Source of the DNA: Amphirosellinia nigrospora
Lineage: Eukaryota; Ascomycota; Sordariomycetes; Xylariales; Xylariaceae
Direction of reading: 5' to 3'
Assembly: GCA_004123355.1 (NCBI GenBank)
Contig: SCHM01000003.1
Coordinates: forward strand, 310,001-374,000
DNA length: 64,000 nucleotides
A model generated the notes under the pieces. It made no database searches and was not told the origin of the DNA. It worked only from the letters and a program-made list of their open reading frames with translations. The stretch's first letter is position 1. Each line of letters opens with the position of its first letter. Below are positions 13,155 through 22,682 of this stretch, one piece after another. Position numbers and translations under genes: made by a program.

Positions 13155-14755
13155 ATATTTATTAAAAAATCGATTTAAAAACAATACTTCTAAAAAAATT
13201 ATAAACTTTTAATAGCTTAAAGTAATAAAACTTATACTACGCTATAAAGCTAAATACAACCTATTATTTTTAAAATAAATATTTATATATAAATTTAATA
13301 AAAAAAAGTATTTAAACGTATATAAAACTTATTTAATAGTTTAAAAAAATTTTTAATATAAAAATATGCTTTAATTAATATATATTACTATACTTATAGC
13401 TAAAACGTTTAAAATTATAATAGCTATAGCTATATAATTTAATTTAAAAATAAAATAGTTTAATATTATTAGCGCATTTTTAAACGTTTCTAAAAAAAAA
13501 AAAACGTTTATAGCGTATAAATTATTTAATAGCTTTAAACAAAAAAACATAGTAACGCTGCTTATAAAAGCGCTATATAGTTTAAAAAATTATTACTACT
13601 ATAATATAATAAATTCTTAAGCATTTTAAAAAACTTTAGCTTAATCTTATTACTAAAAAAACCTTATTTATTCTATTTAAAAATCGTAAAATATATAATA
13701 TTTTATATAAATAATTTTTAATATTATATTATAAAAAGCATAAAAAAAAAGCTAAAAAATAATTAATAAAATTAAAAAACATATAAATTTAAAAAATAAA
13801 AAAATATATTAGTTTTTAAAAATAAAAATAATTAAAAACTATAAAGCTAAAACGCTTATATTATTTTATAATTAATATATTAAAAAAATCGTATAGCGCT
13901 ACAAGCTAAATAATAATAGCTAGATCTTAATAATCCTTTTATTATTTAAAAAGTTAAAAAAATATTTAAAATAAACTATTAAAACTTAAATTAAAGCATT
14001 TTAAAAACACGTAAAGTTTATTTTATATATTATTATTATAATCTAGCTAAATATAACTTTCGCGGCTATTTAATTATTTAAATATTTTATTAATTTAAAT
14101 TTAAATTATTTAGCTATAACTAATTAAATAATTAAATATTTATACTATATAAATATTTAAATATTATTTATAAATAATATAAATAAAGCGCCTAAATATT
14201 TTTATAATAAAAATATTTTATTTAACAATAATAAAAAAATATAAAGATTATTTTACAAGTATATTATTTTTTATTTAACGGAATAATCGTTTAAAAAGCT
14301 ATTTAATAAAATATAATATTTATTTTAACTATTAAAGCCGAAATTAATATTATAAGCCTAATAAAATAAAAACTATAATATTAAAAAAGCTTTTTAAAAA
14401 TATATAACTAAAGCTTTATTAAAAATAAACAATTTATTCGGATAATATTTAAACGATCCGCTTAGTTATAAAAAAAAATAAACGAATTAATATTTAGCTA
14501 CGCTATATAAATATATAAAATATATAAATTAAACAAAAATATTATAAAAGTTTTTTTAAAATTATATATTTAACTATAAATTAAATACTAATTAATAAGC
14601 TTACTAAAAATTTACTATAAATATAGTTTAAGCATTTTTATACGTTTATTAATTTATAAATATATATTATTTAGTTTATAATAATTAAGCAAGCTAATTA
14701 ATATATAAAAATTATTTTATTGTTTAGCTAAAGCTTTAAAAAAAATTATATAATT

Positions 14756-14970
14756 TGTCACGATTGGTGTCCTTTACAGAGGCAAAGCTCCTAGTTGGGG
14801 TCCCATTTGTATATTGATCGAGAGATACTAAGCTAGATCTAGGATCTAGCGGCTAATTCTATCTATAGGGATTTTGTGTGTGTGCACGGTGGGGCTGATC
14901 ATGTGACTCTAGGTGGGTCCCTGCGGGACCCACTGTATCTGTATCCGTATCTGGTCAGCCACCCGTGACT
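14756..14970 (+). mobile_element. Second solo LTR nested in the Copia fossil
   Basis: This 215-base island of normal composition is flanked by taatt (14751-14755 and 14971-14975). It starts TGTCACG and ends CCCGTGACT, giving a terminal inverted match GTCACG/CGTGAC. It contains the palindrome GGTGGGTCCCTGCGGGACCC followed by ACTGTATCTGTATCCG. The ending resembles that of the island at 12950-13154, which suggests related families. The alternative is a small non-autonomous element. Confidence 0.7.
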
Positions 14971-16064
14971 TAATTTTAAAAATTATAAAGCTATATTTTA
15001 GCTAAATTTATATTCGTTTAACTAAACTATAATAAATTTATTAAACTTTAAATAATAGTTTAAATCTATTTTTAATTAATATTAAAAGCTAAAAAAGCTT
15101 GCGGGCCAGGGGTAAAAAAAGCTTATAAAGCAAGGGCGGAAATAATAATAACAATAGTAATAAAAGCAAATATACTAACAAACTTAGCAATAAAAATTAT
15201 TTAAATAACCTAAATAATAATATAAAAGCTATAAATATTTTTTCGCTAATAGTTTATATTAATATAAAAATATTAAACTAATATTTAATAAAGCTTAAAC
15301 TTATAATAACGTTATTATTTATTTATTTCGAAAATAATTATTAAACGTACTATTAATAGTATAATATATAGCTTATTATATTATAATTATATTAATATAT
15401 TTTAAAAATTTTTAGCAGTTTATATAAAAATTTATAAAGTAATAAATATACCTAGAAGTATATTTATAATATTTTATATTGCGCGCCGCGTTATAATAAA
15501 CGCTCGAAAAGCTGCCCGTAAAAGCTAAAATAAAATACGCTATATATAAAACAGTATAATAGCCGGCGCGATCGGAACAGCGGCAAGTAGCGCGCGCGTA
15601 ATATAGTATTGCTAGCTTACTAAAATCATTATTAGCAGGAGAAAAAATAGTAATAAATTATTATTATTAGTATTAATAGCGCGCTAAATAATAATAATAA
15701 TAGCGTTTATAATAGTAATATATTAAACGTAAATTAATAGCTTTTTTAATAGCTAAATAAAATAATAAAAATTATATAAATTGTTTAAAAATAAGCTTAA
15801 GCTAGCGTTAACATTAGTAATAACGGATATAATAATAATAATAATAATTAGTTTTATTTAAAATTAGTTTATAAAAATAACAATCGGTAATTTTTAACTA
15901 TTAACTTAAACGCTAAAATAACGCTATATTTTTAAAAAAAAATTTATTTATAAAAAAAAAATCTTATAATTATTTTTATACTAATATATAAATATATATT
16001 AATATATATTACTAAAAACGGTAAATTAGTCCTATTTTATTTATAAAAATAAAATAATTATAAG

Positions 16065-16098
<34 letters not shown>

Positions 16099-16403
16099 TA
16101 AAAATAATAAATAATATAAACTTACGCGCTTTTATACAAATATTAGCTTATAGCCTTATTACTTATTAAATAAACAAACAAATATAGCATCGTAACTTTT
16201 GCTAATACTTTAATAGCTAGCAAAACAAGTTAAAAAAATAAAATATTATAAAATATACGCTTTTAAAATATTTAAAATATTTACGCTAGCATTTATAACT
16301 AAAGCTTACGCTATAATAAATTAATAAAATATTATTAATATTTTTTTATTATATAGTTAACTTATAGCTTCGAAACTTTAAATAGCTTTAAAACTAAAAA
16401 ATA

Positions 16404-16617
16404 TATTACAAATAAATAAATTTATAATAAGCCTTAAAAACTAAAGCTTGCTTTAACTATAGTCCGAATAATCGTTTATATATATAAAATTTTAATATAC
16501 TTATCCTAAATATATAGAACTTCTACTTAAAATTATTTAAATATATTTTATTTAAGCCCCTCTAAAAAGTGCACTAGTTCACTTCTTATGCTAGATCGTA
16601 TCTATAAATACATGACA
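16404..16617 (+). repeat. 3' LTR of the Copia fossil
   Basis: The left part is AT-rich and the final 60 or so bases are near normal, ending ATGACA. It is followed at once by tggac (16618-16622) and the in-frame NLR coding sequence. Confidence 0.88.
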
Positions 16618-16916
16618 TGGACCATGTAAGTGATCTAAGGCATCTTGTCCATGAGTGTGGCTCCCTTCTGACAGTCCAAGGGGTCACTGTCTACTTTGTT
16701 CATCAGTCAGTGAAAGAGTATCTAACTAACAATGAGGCTCATACTATTTTCCCCGACTGTACGGGAACCACACATTTCTCAATCTATTCTAGATCGATAA
16801 AAGCCCTGTCTAATGGTCTTCGACGCGACATATATGATCTGAAGGACCCAGGTATCTCTATTGACGATATCCAAATACCCAGCCCTGATCCGCTAACTCG
16901 CCTGCGATATTCCTGT

Positions 16917-17061
16917 TGCCAGGAACAGGGATCAGAGACCAGTTAGACAAAGAGACTCCTCGTATATAGCCATATAGTCACGTAGAGCTCACGGAGATGA
17001 CTTCACTGGTCCTCTGTGCAACAACAGATGTTTACACCCTACCCTTGCGAGGATCGTGACA
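16917..17061. mobile_element. Short solo LTR inside the NLR coding sequence
   Basis: The protein reads RYSC up to 16916 and resumes as IH-x-TDHLEY from 17067, matching the uninterrupted motif of related NLRs. The 145 bases between start TG (tgccagg) and end CA (gtgaca), and are flanked by cctgt on both sides (16912-16916 and 17062-17066). These are the marks of an LTR-type insertion reduced to one LTR. Composition is near normal. Which family it belongs to is unknown. Confidence 0.7.
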
Positions 17062-17532
17062 CCTGTATACATTAGACTGATCATCTCGAATATGGGAGAC
17101 ACCAACGAACCTAAAGCCTGAAGGAGACTTACAAGATGGTGGGGCTGTACAGCAGTTTCTAGAAAAAACTATCTGCCTTGGTTAGAATCGCTGAGTCTCC
17201 TCAGAGATGTTCCAAAAGGAATTTCTTCCATGATTCAACTATCACGGCTACTTGACGTATGTACTGATACGATGCATACATATATACTAGGAACTAATAG
17301 ATAACAGGGCCACAACGAGTCGAAGGTGTTCGCTGAACTAGTATATGATGCCCTGAGATTTGTCCAATCTCACAATGCCGTGATTACGCAAAGTCCACTT
17401 CAGGTATACACCTCAGCGCTTATATTCAGCCCCAAATCCAGTATGATACGGTGCCTGTTCCAAAAAGAGGAGCCTGAATGGATAGCGCAAAAGCCAATTG
17501 TGGAAAATACATGGAACGCCTGTTTACAAACG

Positions 17533-19060
17533 CTCGAGGGCCACGAAGGCACAGTGAATTTAGTAATATTCTCCCCTGATAGCAAGATCGTCGCCTCCAG
17601 ATCAGATGATTCGGTACGTCTCTGGTCGGTCGAGACCGGCACGTTACTATTCAAGCTCAAATGCGATTCCCGTGACGATTTTATATCAATGACATTCTCA
17701 CCGGATAGCAAGGTTGTGACCACGATATCACACCCGTATATCATAGAGTATTGGTCAGCCGAAACAGGCGAGTTGCAAAGCTCACACAAGCCTCTTATTT
17801 GGGACTACATCCTCTCAGCGGCATGGTCGCTTGACGGCAGCATCGTTGCCTTCGGCTTAGCCGACCATACAATACGGCTTTGGTCAACCATCAAGACACA
17901 AGCGTTACTCCATGTACTTAATGGCCATAGTGATCAGATTAACTCAATGGCGTTTTCGCCTGACGGTAAGACTGTGGCGTCGGGCTCAGCGGACTCGACA
18001 ATGCGACTCTGGTCAACCGAGACGGGCGCGCTATCGTTCACGCTCAGACCCTATATGAACGACAAAGTTCGGTCGGTAGTATTCTCGCCCGATGGCAAGC
18101 TTGTGGGCATCTTATTATGGAATACGGTACGGATTTGGTCGTGCGAAATGGGAACGCTACAGAATACGTTTATACGTGACTTTGACAACTTATCCGTAGC
18201 GTTTTCACCGGATAGCAAGGTCATAGCGTCAGGCTCAGGGTTCCCTGGCACGGTCCAGCTTTGGTCGGCCGAAACAGGCGAATTATGGCAAAAACTCGAA
18301 GGTCATAGGGACACGGTCCAATCAATAGCATTCTCACCCGATGGCAAGGTCGTCGCCTTGGCAGCGAGCGATAATACAGTACGGCTTTGGTCAACCGAGA
18401 CAGGCTTACTACGACACGCGCTTAAGCCCAGCTTTGATTTTGCGCCCGACTTTATTATATTCTCGCCCAATAGCAAGCTCGTAGCCTCGACCTGCAACCA
18501 AGTAAAGATTTGGTCAGTTGAAGCGGGCAAACTACTATACACACTTGGACATGATAGTGTCTTTGACTCGGCGGCGTTTTCTCTTGATAGTACAGTTATA
18601 GCTGCGGTGTCAGAGGGCAAGTCAATCCAACTCTGGTCAACCGAAACGGGCTTATCACAACATAATATCATATTTCCAGAAGTTCCTTATCACGACCCCA
18701 AAAGATCGGTAATATTCTCATCCGACGGCAAGATTGTGGCTTCGATATCGTATGGGGTTGTACGGCTCTTGTTAACCGAAACGGGCGAGCCACGACACAC
18801 AATCGAAGTTGATAGTGGATTAGTTACCTCAATAGCTTCTCGCCCGATGGCAAGGTTATAGCGTTGGGCTTAGAATATAGAAGTACGGTACAGCTTTGGT
18901 CGGTGGAAACCGGGACGTTGAAGCAAACGCTCAACGGCGTCGGCTATTCATTCCTCTGCTGTTGCTGTAGCGTTCTCGCCCGACGGCAAGATTATAGCCT
19001 TGAGTTTGGACAACTGGACATTGCGGCTCCTGTCCACTGAAACGGGCCACTGTTTTCTAT
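17533..19060 (+). repeat. Tandem WD40 repeats in the NLR gene
   Basis: About 12 units of 40-43 residues follow each other. The core pattern is FSPDGKxVASGSxDxTxRLWSTETG, clear in units starting near 17533, 17920, 18298 and 18960. The encoded beta-propeller would be the ligand-recognition end of the NLR. Units have diverged from one another (some lack the GH dipeptide or the WD-type end), unlike the near-identical repeats of highly variable incompatibility genes, so recent unit shuffling is not evident. The last two units are split by frame breaks. Confidence 0.85.
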
Positions 19061-19477
19061 CAATTGACATTGGCATTATCTCTCGCAATATTTCCTTTTC
19101 ACGAGATAGCCAATGTCTGTTTATTGATACCGGTTGCATCTCTCTCAGCTATTCATGTCAACAGGCATTATCCGCCCCATCTACTGTCATCGATGCTACA
19201 CCCCCGTCGATTGCAATCAATATTCCCTCATCGGATATGGAATCAGCACAGGTCTTTCGTGGTAACTTTAAATGGAAAAGAATTGTTATGGTTACCAGCA
19301 GAATATCGACCCCGAGAATTTGGGGCTACGCGCTCTATAATAATTTCTGGCTCTACTATAGTATTTCCTTGCGCATCGGGAAGACTCGTTTTTTTGCGGT
19401 TTTCGCCACAAGGACCGCCTGGTATTGCAGTACACAAGGAGAAGGGAACCGAAAAAGGAAGAACCCTGGTGGAATGA

Positions 19478-22400
19478 AAGACGTGATGATGGGAATCTAA
19501 CATGAGCTTATAGTGGTTGCCAGTATGCTTGGATGGCTTCGCAAGATAATTGGGGTAAGTAGGGAAGGAATCTTCTCTTTTCGCTATTTGGGGAGTAGAG
19601 AGGGGTTGAATAATAACATGCCGCTTCTTAGACAATTCTCAATTGAATAGATTACCCGATCAGGATGAAATTGGCCATGTTCTAGAAAACTGTTCTGCTT
19701 GCCAGGCTCAGCAAGCAGTCAGAGAGTGTCTGCAAGAAGGCCGACTTCGACTTCGGCTCATTACCATGTTACATGGCAACGACACCAATTGAAACCTCGT
19801 TTTTAAGCCCTCGCTTGTAATTCGGATGTAGTAAAAATCATCTACGCCTTTTGTGATGAAACTATTCGCCGTGTCATACAAAAGCATCGTCGCTCATGAT
19901 GCCAGGACAGCTTAAGTGCACCTCGAAATCACCCTCCATGGGCTTTAATATTAACTATTGGAAGATGCAAGTCATAAATTTATAAGGCCAGCACATGAGT
20001 TGTAGCATATTGTCATGGCGGCTTGAAACTAGCATACCTATATGGTCTGGCCGCCCACCTGCGTGAGGCAGTCGGTTGGTGGTCCCTTCAACCGGACTTT
20101 AGAAACACCACGCGCCTACATGTTATATCGCCTCAGGCTAATAATGAACCTCTCTTAACTTTGAGTAGTGCTATTATGTATATTATAGCACACCAGCATA
20201 GCTCGTTATTGGGATGGATGGGACACCGGCAAGAGCCGTCCTAAGCTTACAATCGTCTCAACTTGCATGAGAGTTCTGTGGTGTTACAGCGAGGCCGGGA
20301 AGGTTAGGTGTAGATTGGTCTAGATCGCTAGCGAGAAAACAGAATCGCCAGGTCGCTGTAAAGTGTTTTGCATATGCGTAAGATTCCTTTCCATCTGTCA
20401 GGGGGCTGACGGCAATCTAGCCTAAGTTTCGGCGACATCGAAGCCGGTCCAAGGCCTGCCAGCAAGTTCGGAGAGCCCTTGTATTTTAATGCAGGTCTGC
20501 CGGATCATTGATGCAAAAGGTCAAGTCGGCTCGAAAGGGTTCATCAGGCGATGGAGAGTATGCTCAGCTGGCTTGGCGGTGATACAAACACCCTTCTCAT
20601 TATCGGAACCGGAGAAGTATTGCATGGGAATGGTGCTATATATAAACTCTCTGGAAATCGAGATGCACGCTAGCTACCTACCTAAATATAGTCGACGTAT
20701 GCAAGTAAACGGCAGGCTGTTGATTGAACAAGTCAGGCATCGCGGAAATTGAATATCGGTGGGGGAATCATATAGATCCAATATTTCGCACGAAAAGCAG
20801 TTGCTCAATTATAATTAGATTACAGAAGCGATGTATTTATAGCATTTGTTAACGTAAATGTACCTACCTTTTATCTACTATGTTTGGTTTACAAAAATCG
20901 TCGCTGACCGGTCGTTTAAGCATGAGCTAATTCATTGTGACGCGCAGTCCGAAAGATGAGGGGGAAAAGGGGGAAAGCCAATACACTGGAGACTGATTAA
21001 TTGTACTGCAGGCTGGACACAGCACTCGCGACTTCATTGGCGGATTCGCTACAAGGAGGGCTGCCATCTCTCTTGTATATATTGGTATATAGAGCATGGA
21101 CTTTATAATACTAGGTAATAATGGTGTACTATGGTGAATGTATTAAAACTCATGGTAAAGTTATGTACTTAGCTATAGGTATCCTATCGCCGTACTACAG
21201 CATGGAAAAGTGCCGCTAGTGCGAACACTTTAGTGAATTAGTAGACCCACGCAGCAAGCCGCAATCATCCATCTGCTTGACCCGGAGTGAGGGCATCACC
21301 ATCCATTAATCGAGATACGAGTCAGTAGGTAGGTACTGTATACTATCCTCATCCATTCACATCATTGTCACCGCTGCACTTCGCCAGGGCGTGTCGCATC
21401 GCGCACTCAGCTTACCTCGCAGCAGCCAATTTTATTCAGAAGTCTCGCCAAGCTGTAATAACCACTGCGACCGTTACATGCAGTCGGTATCGGGAGAAAC
21501 CTCGTGTGCCCGAGATAAATCGACTTCCTATCTCGTTGATCATGGGTCCCCGGTCGCTTGTTCAGGCCATTCGCGCAGAGCTCGTCCTGAACAGGCATCT
21601 CGAAAGGCGTGATAGGCTCAAGCTCATGTATATCGGGGGACTCTATCATCTCTATCAACTCTATCATCTTGCGGCTGCCCGAACCGATTGTATCGCAATA
21701 CCAGCCTAATCGAGTATTGTTAGAGGTGTGCGTATGTGTGTGAGTGTATGCCGACCACGTTGAGATACGCAACGGACGCGCGTGGTATTCGTCGTTGGAA
21801 TGCCCATCACCAACGGGACCCTTTCTCTCTACGCTTTCCCCCACCGTGTCACTTCGAGACTTGGCTTGGTAGTGTCCCTTCTTTTCCTGCATCGTGGCGT
21901 TTTTCTCGTGCGTCGGGCTTTTTGCTTTGCTCTACTTTATACTACTTTATACATAGCTGAGACTCCCCTATCCTCGACGGCCCACCCTTCGACACCACGT
22001 ATTGAAGCTTCTGGCCTGTGGCGGCGAGACCATCACCAAACCTGAAGGGGTTGGTTAAGTAGTAATCCATTCAATACAGATCTCAGAACGCCTCTCGCAC
22101 GGCATTCCAGCCAAAAAGAAAAACACGCCCCACTACACCCTGTATAGTGAGGTCGCAGATGATAAATATCGGTATTCTTCTGTTGAAACCTCGATGGCCT
22201 ATCGGACCTTCTCCCTTTTATTCACGACCATCGAAATCTCTCGGTCAAATTCCCGTTATCGTCTGTCAAGCCCTGCATCAGGGGGTGCATCTTCTCGGCG
22301 ACCCAGGTATTCTCGCCGTCAAGTATATACCACAGGGAGGCTACGTAGTTGCTAACACAAAAACCTACGCTTTTGGGATCAATCGACACTACCGTTTCAA

Positions 22401-22682
22401 GTGTGATCGCCGCGATATACTCATCGGTGTACATCGATACACGACGAATAGTCGCGGCCTGGCGGAACAAACTTTCTTTTCAAAGTCCACGGAAAGCTGG
22501 GTTATGGGAGCTATCGCATGACTTGAATTCGATTCCTCGTGTAGTAGCCAACTCGTAGCACACTTAACTAATGAGTGTGTGAAAAGTTAGGTCGCTACAG
22601 AGATAACTTACTACTCGAATTCCTAGTCGTTGTTAGATTGCTACCGTTTGAGATCATTTCTCCAGGAGAACCAGATTCAGCC
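19478..22682. other. Gene-poor stretch after the NLR gene
   Basis: I find no supported gene here. Composition is normal again. Short open readings (for example near 20023, 21365 and 22147) have no recognisable motifs or credible splice structure. A minus-strand reading at 22222-22470 contains a protein-like run (WYILDGENTWVAEK) and might be a lone relic exon. A small GTGTGT-type microsatellite lies near 21726-21748. The right end is likely the promoter of the gene starting at 22683. Confidence 0.5.

Larger units (their letters stand above)
8907..16617 (+). mobile_element. Ty1/Copia LTR retrotransposon fossil
   Basis: A 7.7 kb element with 210/214-base LTRs is flanked by the 5-base duplication tggac (8902-8906 and 16618-16622). 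The interior is extremely AT-rich and broken throughout. Faint plus-strand similarity to the Copia-type reverse transcriptase and RNase H lies at about 13290-14700, including a block like ALYGLK near 13565-13590. This placement in the 3' half fits the Copia order (integrase before reverse transcriptase). Two solo LTRs of normal composition interrupt it (12950-13154 and 14756-14970). About 1.4 kb follows the RNase H region before the 3' LTR, with Asn/Lys-coding low-complexity sequence, and is unexplained. Confidence 0.85.
1..19477 (+). pseudogene. Broken NLR gene: unknown N-terminal domain, NACHT, WD40 repeats (HET-E/HNWD type)
   Basis: Three host segments (before 484, 7787-8906, 16618-19477) encode in order an unrecognised N-terminal region, a NACHT ATPase and a WD40 repeat domain, which is the layout of fungal STAND/NLR proteins of the HET-E/HET-D kind that trigger incompatibility or defence cell death. 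Across the Copia insertion the reading frame on both sides agrees once the tggac duplication is counted once, so the pieces belong to one gene. Across the Gypsy insertion the frame also agrees, although two in-frame stops follow. The gene begins left of the window. Stops at about 108-110, 8883-8885 and just after 17069 and several frame breaks show it is dead or badly called. NACHT-WD40 assignment is firm; the function is inferred from the family. Confidence 0.88.
16618..19477 (+). pseudogene. NLR helical linker and WD40 repeat segment
   Basis: The segment resumes in frame after the Copia element with LVHECGSLLTVQGVTVYFVHQS, the conserved post-NACHT helical block. After a solo LTR (16917-17061) it continues as TDHLEY, YLPWLESLSLL and SPLQVYTSALIFSP, then about 12 WD40 units to roughly 19060, and ends with the family's closing motif KELLWLPAEYRP and an FLRFS strand near 19430. 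Frame breaks lie around 17100-17320, near 18850, near 18955 and after 19060. A TAG just after 17069 stands where relatives have Trp (TGG), as expected for a G-to-A change. The C-terminal end is taken as the stop at 19477. Confidence 0.85.

Noticed and set aside
12980-13165. A 61-residue open reading in a GC island within the AT-rich block
   Set aside because: It lies mostly within a solo LTR with a 5-base duplication and palindromes; no protein motif.
22147-22521. Overlapping plus and minus readings upstream of the DUF8004-like gene as a real gene
   Set aside because: No start context, splice signals or family motif; the minus reading is mentioned only as a possible relic exon.
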